From Schaedlerella glycyrrhizinilytica_A (GTDB lineage: Bacteria; Bacillota; Clostridia; Lachnospirales; Lachnospiraceae): DNA of 64,000 nucleotides. The DNA lies in assembly GCF_042852765.1 (NCBI RefSeq), contig NZ_AP031414.1; one strand, given 5' to 3'. The notes beneath the pieces are model-generated. The model was not told the origin of the DNA, searched no databases, and saw nothing but the letters and a program-made list of their open reading frames with translations. Every line of letters starts with the position of its first letter. Within the stretch, counting starts at the first letter, position 1. Below are positions 1-6,967 of the stretch, one piece after another. Both the position numbers and the translations under genes were made by a program.

Positions 1-107
1 TCGGGGTGAAATCAACATCATCAGCATTTTCCAGAATCAAGCAGTTGGAGTTAAATGGATATATCCGCAGAATCCCGGCATCGCCAAGAGCAATTGAGAT
101 TTTATAG
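1..107 (+). CDS. LexA-like winged-helix protein, C-terminal end (partial)
   Basis: The open frame enters from the left edge and ends at TAG 105-107. It reads ...SSAFSRIKQLELNGYIRRIPASPRAIEIL, which matches the end of the LexA DNA-binding domain (recognition helix, then the wing with GYIRR and PRAIE). It stops where LexA would continue into its self-cleaving peptidase domain, so this is a DNA-binding-domain-only protein or a truncated LexA. Such short LexA-like genes occur in Clostridia elements. The start and promoter lie outside the window. Confidence 0.7.
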   Translation, partial: GVKSTSSAFSRIKQLELNGYIRRIPASPRAIEIL

Positions 108-119
108 TGAGGTGTCGGC

Positions 120-359
120 ATGAACAAAGTATATGTAGATGTAGTAGCAGAGTTTCGTAAAGACGGACAGCTGGTTCCCATATTTTTTACATGGGAGGAT
201 GGAAGAAAGTATAGCATTGACAGAATTTTGAAAATCGAGCGATGCGCCAGCAGAAAGGCAGGCGGTGTAGGAATGATGTACACCTGTATGATACAGGGGC
301 AGGAAAGCCACTTGTTTTACGAAGTGGATAAATGGTTTATGGAGAGAAAAACAGCATAA
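120..359 (+). CDS. conserved small protein of SOS/mobile-element context
   Basis: This 79-residue protein starts 12 bases after the LexA-like stop, with GAGGTG just upstream, so the two are probably cotranscribed. It has no membrane segment or signal peptide. The pattern MNKVYVDVVAEF...WEDGRKY.IDR...YTC.I.G resembles a small beta-rich family that I remember beside lexA/umuC-like genes in Clostridia; that is recall. The function is unknown. A role in the element's damage response is inferred only from the neighbour. Confidence 0.6.
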   Translation: MNKVYVDVVAEFRKDGQLVPIFFTWEDGRKYSIDRILKIERCASRKAGGVGMMYTCMIQGQESHLFYEVDKWFMERKTA

Positions 360-609
360 GGAGAGATTGGTATAGACGATATTATTTGGATTATTAACCG
401 GCAGGGATAGTCACTTTCCCTTTATATTCCTGTAGGTTTTACATAAGAAGATGGATTCCGGTCAGCAAAGGCAGCTCCCACAATGCCTTTTGGATATCCG
501 CTTCTGCAAGTTGTAGTAAGTAATTGCTTCCCATCAAAATCATGGGGAAAGCGAACTGGTCTGAAAGAACGCCAGTTAGTGTGATGATGATAAGGAGATT
601 TTGAAACTG
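360..609. other. gap without a convincing gene
   Basis: About 250 bases separate the small protein from the next gene. A stop-free stretch on the plus strand (about 446-573) lacks a start codon, and a 69-codon minus-strand frame lacks a ribosome site and family resemblance. It may be the remains of a lost gene. Only the ribosome site AAGGAG at 592-597 is assignable. Confidence 0.4.
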
Positions 610-1182
610 ATGACAGACAGAGATTATGCAATTAAATCAATGAAAGAAATTACCTTCCAGATGGCAAGTCATGCACAGGATTATCTGGAAGTTACAATCG
701 AAAGACATTATACTGATATTAAAGAATTGATGACAAGCTATCAGAAATTGATTTTGGAAAATCAGATTGTGTTAGAAGAACTGAATATGGAATGCCAGGA
801 GAAAATCAATGAAGATATGGCATATGCATTGAGTTATCTGAGCATTTATAACAACCAGCTGAATGTGCCAAAGATGCACCGGGAGATGAATAATCTGATG
901 ATTATTTATGGATTGTCGGACATGATCTATCGGGGAATGACTTTGGTGAAGTTCTATGCACCGAATGGTGTGATGCTCAGTGAAATCCTTCATTCCTGTT
1001 TTTGCAGTCATTATAATAAGACAGATGTGGAAGTACAACAGGAGTTAGGAATAGGCAGGACTTCTTTTTATAAAATGAAGAAGCAGGCACTTGGGTATTT
1101 AGGATTTTATTTTTATGAGATCGTGGTACCGCAGGCAAAGGATAAAAGATTTAAACCATCACTGGGCGTTGAGGAAGAGTAG
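610..1182 (+). CDS. hypothetical protein with C-terminal helix-turn-helix-like segment
   Basis: The protein has 190 residues. AAGGAG at 592-597 fits ATG 610 better than the in-frame TTG at 601, which would be only three bases away. The N-terminal half is predicted helical with charged residues. Near residues 140-165, QQELGIGRTSFYKMKKQALGY has the look of a helix-turn-helix in phage or sigma-like regulators. It may be a transcription factor of the mobile element. I do not recognise the family. The next gene starts nine bases after its stop. Confidence 0.55.
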   Translation: MTDRDYAIKSMKEITFQMASHAQDYLEVTIERHYTDIKELMTSYQKLILENQIVLEELNMECQEKINEDMAYALSYLSIYNNQLNVPKMHREMNNLMIIYGLSDMIYRGMTLVKFYAPNGVMLSEILHSCFCSHYNKTDVEVQQELGIGRTSFYKMKKQALGYLGFYFYEIVVPQAKDKRFKPSLGVEEE

Positions 1183-1191
1183 GTGAATAAT

Positions 1192-1563
1192 ATGAGATAC
1201 GAAGATTCGATGAAAGGCGTAGCTGCTCAGATAATCAAAGAGCAGCAGCGAGCCAGTAAAATTAAAAACAATCCAGAAGAGTTCCATTGGCATGACGAAT
1301 ATGCAACGTTGAATTTCTTTCGGTCTATCTGCAAAAATATCGGTAACTTGAGAAATGGAGAAATTGAAAAAATGGTCACACGCTTAAAGCACATAGATCA
1401 GAAAGCAGTGGAAAACCATGTGAATGGTGATGTTTGGGCATTTGATTATGATAAGATGTTCTATGTACTGATGGAAAATGAAATTTGCCGAAAGGTGTGT
1501 GAAAAGAATAAATATAATAGTTGGACGAAGCTGATTGGACAGTATTGTGTTTCAATGGCTTAA
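1192..1563 (+). CDS. hypothetical protein
   Basis: This 123-residue soluble, basic protein starts at ATG 1192 right after the previous gene, with AGGTG at 1181-1185 as ribosome site, so it is probably cotranscribed. No motif is recognised; it is rich in Asn, Lys and aromatic residues, with a W-H-D-E patch near residue 30. A strong hairpin terminator follows at once, closing the operon. The function is unknown. Confidence 0.5.
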   Translation: MRYEDSMKGVAAQIIKEQQRASKIKNNPEEFHWHDEYATLNFFRSICKNIGNLRNGEIEKMVTRLKHIDQKAVENHVNGDVWAFDYDKMFYVLMENEICRKVCEKNKYNSWTKLIGQYCVSMA

Positions 1564-1576
1564 AGATGAAGAAAGT

Positions 1577-1616
1577 GTTGCTGGAGAAAAAAATACTCTC
1601 CAGCAACTTCGTTTTT
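1577..1616 (+). terminator. Rho-independent terminator
   Basis: A perfect 10-bp stem GTTGCTGGAG / CTCCAGCAAC (1577-1586 and 1598-1607) is followed by a T-rich tail (GTTTTTG). It sits just after the gene ending at 1563. Confidence 0.85.
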
Positions 1617-1640
1617 GATAAATAAAGGTCAGTTTTTTGT

Positions 1641-1847
1641 TTAACTATTCTCACTATTATTTGATTCAGTGATTTTTTTCTTCTTTGGAGAAACCAGTTT
1701 GTGACCGGAATAAATGGACATGCCCATACAAAGCAATGAAGAATAGGCAAAATATTTATGTGCAGTCATAGATTTTTTGATTCCAGAATAAATGCATCCC
1801 AACATACAGAAAAGTGCTCCGAGGGACCAGTATTTATGCGATTTCAT
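1641..1847 (-). CDS. small two-helix membrane protein (DUF6219-like)
   Basis: The protein has 68 residues with two hydrophobic helices (about 7-25 and 31-48) separated by a basic turn, then a Lys-rich tail. The two halves resemble each other (YWSLGALFCMLGCIYSG and YFAYSSLLCMGMSIYSG), suggesting internal duplication. An AAAGGAGG site precedes the ATG. It is divergent from the XRE regulator gene, and the palindrome at 1926-1945 lies between them, so the regulator may control it. The DUF6219 link is from memory. The function is unknown. Confidence 0.6.
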   Translation of the reverse strand: MKSHKYWSLGALFCMLGCIYSGIKKSMTAHKYFAYSSLLCMGMSIYSGHKLVSPKKKKITESNNSENS

Positions 1848-1925
1848 GATTTGATACCTCCTTTGATTTAACTGATTCCATCATAACGCTTTTTTTACGA
1901 ATATGCAAAGAAAACTCTGAAATAT

Positions 1926-1945
1926 AGTTCTATAGAATTAGAACT
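1926..1945. promoter_or_regulatory. candidate XRE operator, copy 1
   Basis: AGTTCTATAGAATTAGAACT contains the perfect palindrome TTCTATAGAA (1928-1937) plus outer arms AGTTCT/AGAACT. It lies in the divergent intergenic region upstream of the XRE regulator gene. The same core recurs at 2449-2460 before the next operon, which suggests autoregulation. The binding protein is inferred from position. Confidence 0.6.
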
Positions 1946-2027
1946 TGGTTTTGCGATTCTGTATATTTAAGATATCCACAAGTATACTAAATTCAGAACG
2001 ATTATTCGTTCCGGAGGAGGTGTTACG

Positions 2028-2345
2028 ATGGATTTGAAAGCAGTAGGACAGCGAATCAAATCAGCACGAGAAGCAAAAAATCTCACGCAAGAGGAACTGG
2101 CTGCATTAGTAAATTTAAGTCCGACGCATGTGAGTGTAATTGAGAGAGGCTTGAAAGTTACAAAATTGGATACCTTTGTTGCAATTGCGAATGCACTAGA
2201 TGTTTCAGCAGATACTCTTTTAATTGATGTTGTGGCACATTCAGTTACAGGTGTTACCAATGAGCTAACAGAGAAAATAGAAAAACTTCCAATCAAAGAG
2301 CAGAAAAAAATCATCAAAGTAATCCATACATTATTGGAAGAGTAA
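2028..2345 (+). CDS. XRE-family transcriptional regulator
   Basis: The 105-residue DNA-binding protein has a helix-turn-helix of the Cro/C1 type at about residues 7-60 (RIKSAREAKNLTQEELAALV, then LSPTHVSVIERG), followed by a short helical tail that could dimerise. GGAGGTG is well spaced from ATG 2028. The TTCTATAGAA palindrome found both upstream of this gene and upstream of 2497 is its most likely operator. It probably represses element genes. A terminator follows at 2360. Confidence 0.9.
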   Translation: MDLKAVGQRIKSAREAKNLTQEELAALVNLSPTHVSVIERGLKVTKLDTFVAIANALDVSADTLLIDVVAHSVTGVTNELTEKIEKLPIKEQKKIIKVIHTLLEE

Positions 2346-2359
2346 TATGACAAACTGGG

Positions 2360-2385
2360 AAGAGCAAGTAGCTCTTCTTTTTTTT
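2360..2385 (+). terminator. Rho-independent terminator after the XRE gene
   Basis: Stem AAGAGC / GCTCTT with loop AAGTA is followed by CTTTTTTTT. Confidence 0.85.
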
Positions 2386-2448
2386 GCCTATTTATCCAGC
2401 TTCAAGTTGGAAAGTGTCTTTTCATGACAATAGAAATATGCTAAATTA

Positions 2449-2470
2449 GTTCTATAGAACAAAGTATAAT
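2449..2470 (+). promoter_or_regulatory. candidate promoter overlapped by XRE operator, copy 2
   Basis: The perfect 12-bp palindrome GTTCTATAGAAC (2449-2460) is followed four bases later by a consensus -10 box TATAAT (2465-2470), about 27 bases before the ATG at 2497. The palindrome therefore occupies the -10/-35 spacer, a classic repression position. No strong -35 box is visible. Confidence 0.65.
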
Positions 2471-2496
2471 TCCACTTATACATTGGAGGAAAATGA

Positions 2497-2709
2497 ATGA
2501 GAGAGAAAACTATTTATGAGAAGATTGCAGAAAAGTACAACACAACACCAGAAGAAGTACGCAGAGAAATGCAGATAGCCATAGATGCAGGCTTTGATAA
2601 TCCTAATCCGGCTGTGCAGGAAGAATGGAAGAAAATGACACTTAAAGGAGACAGACCCACACCGGAAGAAGTGATCAATTACGCAGTAAAACAATTAAAA
2701 GGAAATTAA
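2497..2709 (+). CDS. small protein resembling the Spo0A C-terminal domain
   Basis: The soluble 70-residue protein begins IYEKIAEKYNTTPEEVRREMQIAID and ends with a second helical part (RPTPEEVINYAVKQL). Proteins of this look are often labelled Spo0A C-terminal-domain-like, because the first helices resemble a helix-turn-helix; I place it there from memory. TTGGAGG stands before the ATG. It forms an operon with the membrane-anchored protein seven bases downstream, probably under the XRE-type operator. Confidence 0.55.
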   Translation: MREKTIYEKIAEKYNTTPEEVRREMQIAIDAGFDNPNPAVQEEWKKMTLKGDRPTPEEVINYAVKQLKGN

Positions 2710-2716
2710 TGAAAAT

Positions 2717-3148
2717 ATGAAGAAAAAGATAATTGCAGTGATAACAGGAGCAGTGATCTTGATAATTGCTGCAGGACGTATTTATTGGAAACCTGAATCC
2801 GGTCATAAGAGAGGTGAACCGGATGTAGTAGGAACATTTTCCATAAATCGGGATGAAAATTTAACTGTGGTCGCTAACCGAGAAAATATCGAGGATAGAG
2901 AAGCGTTTGCAAGAGAACTTTTGCAGATGTACAAGAATGATTCTTTTCATTCGACAAAATTCTCCACAGACAGGGGATATGCGACGAGCCTTGATATGAA
3001 CATCTATTTATGGAAAGAGGGTATTGAAGATGGTGAATCGGTAATGACAGCCGAATACAGACCTGTAGAATATGGAAAGGACTATGATGTTGTCAATAAT
3101 CCTGATAAATTTCAACTATATATAGATGGAAAAGAAGTAGAAGAATAA
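2717..3148 (+). CDS. membrane-anchored hypothetical protein
   Basis: The 143-residue protein has an N-terminal hydrophobic helix (about residues 4-22, after KKK) and an extracellular part of about 115 residues. There is no lipobox cysteine, so it is probably an anchored or secreted protein. The outer part has no recognised enzyme motif and looks beta-rich (VVGTFSINRDENLTVVANREN). It follows the 70-residue protein directly and is closed by the hairpin at 3300. The function is unknown. Confidence 0.5.
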   Translation: MKKKIIAVITGAVILIIAAGRIYWKPESGHKRGEPDVVGTFSINRDENLTVVANRENIEDREAFARELLQMYKNDSFHSTKFSTDRGYATSLDMNIYLWKEGIEDGESVMTAEYRPVEYGKDYDVVNNPDKFQLYIDGKEVEE

Positions 3149-3299
3149 CACGGTGAACTTTTTACACTGAATTATGTACGATTCTAATAATGACATGAAC
3201 TTATGGGAACGTATTGCGGATACTTTGTGAACTTTATCCTGATACAATGATTATGCTGATGAAAGAAGGCATAGATAACTGAATACAAAAAGAGACGAA

Positions 3300-3338
3300 A
3301 GCCTCAGTAGTTAAGAAAAAACTACTGGGGCTTTTTCT
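3300..3338 (+). terminator. Rho-independent terminator
   Basis: Stem AGCCTCAGTAGTT / AACTACTGGGGCT (one G-T wobble) is followed by TTTTTCT, about 150 bases after the gene ending at 3148. The intervening stretch (3149-3299) shows no gene. Confidence 0.75.
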
Positions 3339-3428
3339 CGTGCCTGAATTTCTCAGCCAATAACTGCGGGTGTGTCCCGGCAGGATAAAGGCGGAGCAGG
3401 CATGAGTTTAAACAGAGGTCCGCCTTCT

Positions 3429-3460
3429 GAATTTGAAACGAGCAACAAGATTTCAAATTC
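3429..3460. repeat. perfect inverted repeat in the leader of the sigma-like gene
   Basis: GAATTTGAAA (3429-3438) and TTTCAAATTC (3451-3460) are exact reverse complements separated by 12 bases. They end one base before the AGGAGG of the next gene. This could be an operator or an RNA hairpin next to the ribosome site. Confidence 0.6.
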
Positions 3461-3473
3461 AGGAGGAACGGAT

Positions 3474-3947
3474 ATGTATATTGAACACCCATATTTTTAT
3501 GAAGGAAAGTACTACGCAAATATTGATGGAGAAATGATTGAGATTACAAAAGAAGTTGCGTATGCGATGAACAATTTTTACAGAAGCAGCAAGGCAAAAA
3601 AAGTTGAGATTAAGAACGAACAGGGGAAAGTCGTGGATAAGATGCTGCGGGAGGTACCTTACAGTGGACAGTCCATTGATGGAGAAGGATTCATGATTGA
3701 GGATTTCCCAGATCTGAATTGCGACGTGGAGCACAGTGTACTGACGAAAATGGAACAGCAGGATATTCATAAAGTGATCGATCAGCTGAATACCGAGGAA
3801 CGCATGATTATTTACGGCATTTTCTTTGAAAACAAGACACAGACACAGATGGCAGAGATTATGGGGATTTCCAGACAGGTATTAGCTTACAAGCTGAAAA
3901 CGATCCTTAATAAAATGCGTGAAATGTATATGAAAAAAATTTTTTAA
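3474..3947 (+). CDS. sigma-70 region-4-like factor of a mobile element
   Basis: The protein has 157 residues from ATG 3474, chosen for AGGAGGA at 3461-3467; the frame stays open upstream but has no better start. The C-terminal third (HKVIDQLNTEERMIIYGIFF, then TQTQMAEIMGISRQVLAYKLKTILNKMR) is a typical sigma region 4 helix-turn-helix for -35 recognition. The N-terminal part (MYIEHPYFYEGKYYANIDGE) is of a kind I know from Clostridia conjugative elements. Region 2 is not evident, so it may work as a specialised regulator. An A/T-rich hairpin follows at 3940-3970. Confidence 0.75.
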   Translation: MYIEHPYFYEGKYYANIDGEMIEITKEVAYAMNNFYRSSKAKKVEIKNEQGKVVDKMLREVPYSGQSIDGEGFMIEDFPDLNCDVEHSVLTKMEQQDIHKVIDQLNTEERMIIYGIFFENKTQTQMAEIMGISRQVLAYKLKTILNKMREMYMKKIF

Positions 3948-4002
3948 AAAAATTCGGAAATTTTTTTGCATCTGCCGAAGTCATTTGACTTTAGTAATTA
4001 GA

Positions 4003-4475
4003 GGAGCTTTAAGGACTCCCTAAAATGCACCATGAAAACTGAATATCCAATAATAACTGACGTGACATTTCATACAGTGAGCACGAGGAAGATGCCGCTA
4101 TAGGATTATAAGACGTAAGAAACTTTTTTGAGCTAATAATACTGCGAAAAAGCACTGACCAAAGCCAGTCGGCAGGCTGGTGATGCGATGACATGTGTGA
4201 GATGCGATACACTTGCAGACCCTGAGAAGTCTGTAACTGGTAAACCTATGAACTGCCAGAGCCTGGAAACGAGAGTTTTTGGGTTGTGGTCCGGAGTGTA
4301 GCATTCGGACAGGTTATTATTCCCTTCCTGCAGATGCAGGAGTAACGATTCGGGGTATCGAGGATAAATAGAATCGAGCGAGCACTGTTTAATAATCAAA
4401 TTGGCTATAGAGGTTATGCGGCAGAGCTTTCCGTCTTGGAAAGGAACTCTGCCGTATCCCTGTGGAGCCAATATA
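4003..4475 (+). ncRNA. candidate structured RNA
   Basis: This 470-base interval has no good coding frame but many short stems. They include CAGAC/GTCTG (4216-4233), GTCCG/CGGAC (4289-4310), TCCTGC-AGAT-GCAGGA (4326-4341), CGATTC/GAATCG (4346-4376) and a nested 3' hairpin: TTGGCT/AGCCAA (4401/4466) enclosing CGGCAGAG/CTCTGCCG (4419/4447) and CTTTCC/GGAAAG (4427/4438). It is more GC-rich than its surroundings. It could be an element-borne regulatory RNA or a degenerate group II intron domain I; no known class is assigned. Ends and strand are inferred. Confidence 0.5.
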
Positions 4476-4520
4476 GCGCTATGAATGCTTTACAAATTAA
4501 AAAGATTGGAGAGATGATAA

Positions 4521-4901
4521 GTGACGATTCGAAGAGGAGATATCTTATGGGCAGATCTCGGTATGTTCCCGACAACCTCGGTTCAGGGAGGAGTAAGACC
4601 GGTGATCGTAGTAAGTAACAACAAAGCTAATACATACAGTTCAGTCATTACAGTAGTTCCGCTGACATCAAGAATATATAAGAAGCGATATTTACCAACA
4701 CATGTATTTATCAGTAAATACGATATGACAGGGATTCGAAAAGGAAGCCTGGCATTGGCTGAACAGGTTATGAGCATTTCTACAAAATGTATTATTGAGA
4801 AATGCGGAAGAGTAAATAAGTGGAGCCTGGATCGGGTACTGAAAGCAGTACGGATTCAGATGGGAATGGAAGGAGAAGGGCATGACTGCGGAAGAATATA
4901 G
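4521..4901 (+). CDS. PemK/MazF-family endoribonuclease toxin
   Basis: This 126-residue protein starts at GTG 4521 after GGAGAG. It shows the MazF/PemK fold signature: IRRGDILWADLG at the N terminus, RPVIVVSNN.AN at about 27-37, SSVITVVPLTS, and a late L.EQV segment. MazF-type proteins cleave mRNA at short sequences and are normally neutralised by a small partner encoded just upstream. Here the upstream 470 bases look non-coding, so no standard MazE-like antitoxin is seen. The next gene overlaps its end by 20 bases. Confidence 0.85.
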   Translation: MTIRRGDILWADLGMFPTTSVQGGVRPVIVVSNNKANTYSSVITVVPLTSRIYKKRYLPTHVFISKYDMTGIRKGSLALAEQVMSISTKCIIEKCGRVNKWSLDRVLKAVRIQMGMEGEGHDCGRI

Positions 4902-5130
4902 AAACTATCTGGAAACGGATTTTGATGATGTGGATCTGAAGGAATTGAAGGATATCCGAAAAATAAGGATTGACCGGAATCAGACGAAGGAAAAAAGAAT
5001 AGCTCAATATCTCAGACAGGTGGGAAATCCCTATCTTGTCTGTATAGGAAATGTAAAAGTGAAAATAAGGTTTGCAAACAATGGAGTATCTTTTGAAGAT
5101 GCATTTGAGGAACTTTTGCTTTCTGTATAA
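4882..5130 (+). CDS. small conserved protein overlapping the PemK gene (DUF6870-like)
   Basis: The 82-residue acidic-then-basic protein starts MTAEEYRNYLETDFDDVDLKEL and contains KEKRIAQYLRQVGNPYLVCIGNVKVKIRFA. AAGGAG precedes ATG 4882, which lies inside the end of the toxin gene, so translation is coupled. Similar proteins sit before serine recombinases in Lachnospiraceae elements (recalled; DUF6870 is tentative). It could be an antitoxin placed after its toxin, or an accessory protein of the recombinases. Neither is shown. Confidence 0.55.
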   Translation: MTAEEYRNYLETDFDDVDLKELKDIRKIRIDRNQTKEKRIAQYLRQVGNPYLVCIGNVKVKIRFANNGVSFEDAFEELLLSV

Positions 5131-5269
5131 AAAGTGATGGTAAAATCTGAAGAGTTATGTTAATATGGAAACGAGGAATTCAGGACTCCTCATTCATATC
5201 AGGACAAAATCGACTCACCCTCTGGGTTTTACCAATGTTGATGGAAAGGTAAAACTAAGGAGGATGAAG

Positions 5270-6967
5270 ATGAATCAAATTAACAATTCAAAGAAAATCT
5301 ATCATGCAGCCATTTATGTTCGTTTATCGAAAGAAGATGGCGATGTTGCTACTGCTGGAAAGCGTGAAAGCAACAGTATCTCAAATCAGAAAGATCTGAT
5401 AAAAAATTTCCTAAAAGATAAAAAGGATATAGTTGTTGTATCAGAACGGGTGGATGACGGTTACAGCGGTTCTAATTTTGAACGTCCTGCATTTCAGATG
5501 ATGCTGGAAGATATCAAAAAAGGAATTGTGGATTGTGTCGTTGTAAAAGACCTTTCCCGTTTTGGACGTGAGTATATTGATGCCGGAAAATATATCGAAA
5601 GATTATTTCCGGCACTTGGCGTGCGGTTTATTGCGGTCAATGATCATTATGACAGCCTGGAAGGGAAAAGTCAGGCAGACGAAATCGTAATTCCCTTCAA
5701 GAATCTCATTAACGATGCATATTGCCGTGACATTTCTATCAAAATAAGAAGCCATCTGGAAGTAAAGAGAAAAAATGGGGAATATATTGGAGCGTTTACA
5801 CCGTATGGATACCAGAAAGATTCAGATAATAAAAACAAACTGGTGATAGATGTATATGCGGCAGGTATCGTCAAAGAAATTTACCGCATGAAATTATCAG
5901 GTATGAGCCAGACAGCAATTGCCAATGCATTGAACAAACAGGGTGTTCTTTCACCAATGGAATACAAGCACAGTCTTGGAATAAGGATTCAGGATAATTT
6001 TAAAACACACGAACAGGCAGAATGGAGCGCCATGTCGGTAAAAAGAATCCTTGAAAATGAAGTATACACTGGAACTCTGGTGCAGGGAAAAAGAACAACA
6101 CCAAACCATAAAGTAAAAAAATTGATGAAAAAGCCGGAGACAGATTGGGTTAGAATTGAAAAAAACCATAAGGCTATCGTATCAGAACGAGAATTTGCAC
6201 TGGTGCAGAGATTATTAGGGATAGATACAAGGACTTCTCCGAACGAGGAAAAGGTATATCCATTATCTGGACTTGTGGTTTGTGGAGACTGTGGGGCAAT
6301 GATGATCAAACGGGATGTTCCGGCAGGAGGAAAGGTATATGCTTACTATATCTGTTCCAGACATGCGGCTACGAAAGCGTGTGCAGCACACAGAATACCA
6401 ATGGGTAAACTAGAAGAAACAGTATTGGAACTGGTAAAAATCCATATTGAAAATATCCTTGATATGAAAAAAATCATGGATTTTATCCATGAAGTACCAT
6501 TTCAAGAATTGGATATAAAAGAACTGGAAATTAGAAAAGAAGCAAAAGAAAAAGAAGCCGTGCGATGCCGGGAGTTAAGAGATTATCTATATGAGGATTT
6601 CCGTGAAGGAATCATTTCAAAAGAAGATTATAAAGAGCTTCATGACGGGTACACAGAAAAACGGAAAAAAGCCGAGGAAGCAGTCCGAAGCATTGATCAA
6701 CAGATCAGTGAAGTCCTGGAATCAAAAAGTGATAAATATCATTGGCTGGATTATTTTGCCGAGCATCAGAATATACAAGAACTTACAAGAACTGTTGCTG
6801 TTGAACTGATTGACCAGATATTGGTATATGACAAAAAACATATTGAAGTCAGATTTAATTTTGATGACTGTTATCAATCCCTGTTACGGCAGATACAGTC
6901 GGTGGGATGTGATGTCAGCACAGGTATGGACGGAAGAATAGAAATTCAAAAGAGGGAGGTCGTATAA
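5270..6967 (+). CDS. large serine recombinase 1
   Basis: The protein has 565 residues. AAGGAGG at 5257-5263 selects ATG 5270 rather than ATG 5264 or the longer frame. The N-terminal resolvase domain carries the catalytic serine at about residue 20 (YVRLS). It also has DDGYSGSNFERP, KDLSRFGREY and later the recombinase DNA-binding domain. A zinc ribbon follows (CGDCGAMM...YICSRH), then a coiled coil. Large serine recombinases integrate and excise elements between attP and attB. Its stop touches the start of recombinase 2. It is one of three, which probably act together at this element end. Confidence 0.93.
   Translation: MNQINNSKKIYHAAIYVRLSKEDGDVATAGKRESNSISNQKDLIKNFLKDKKDIVVVSERVDDGYSGSNFERPAFQMMLEDIKKGIVDCVVVKDLSRFGREYIDAGKYIERLFPALGVRFIAVNDHYDSLEGKSQADEIVIPFKNLINDAYCRDISIKIRSHLEVKRKNGEYIGAFTPYGYQKDSDNKNKLVIDVYAAGIVKEIYRMKLSGMSQTAIANALNKQGVLSPMEYKHSLGIRIQDNFKTHEQAEWSAMSVKRILENEVYTGTLVQGKRTTPNHKVKKLMKKPETDWVRIEKNHKAIVSEREFALVQRLLGIDTRTSPNEEKVYPLSGLVVCGDCGAMMIKRDVPAGGKVYAYYICSRHAATKACAAHRIPMGKLEETVLELVKIHIENILDMKKIMDFIHEVPFQELDIKELEIRKEAKEKEAVRCRELRDYLYEDFREGIISKEDYKELHDGYTEKRKKAEEAVRSIDQQISEVLESKSDKYHWLDYFAEHQNIQELTRTVAVELIDQILVYDKKHIEVRFNFDDCYQSLLRQIQSVGCDVSTGMDGRIEIQKREVV

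Noticed and set aside
422..631. Minus-strand 69-codon frame and plus-strand stop-free stretch in the 360-600 gap
   Set aside because: Neither has a plausible start with a ribosome site or a recognisable family; only noted as possible remains of a gene.
4003..4475. Group II intron
   Set aside because: Some phrases resemble domain I, but the canonical 5' GTGYG boundary, a convincing domain V and an intron-encoded reverse transcriptase were not found.
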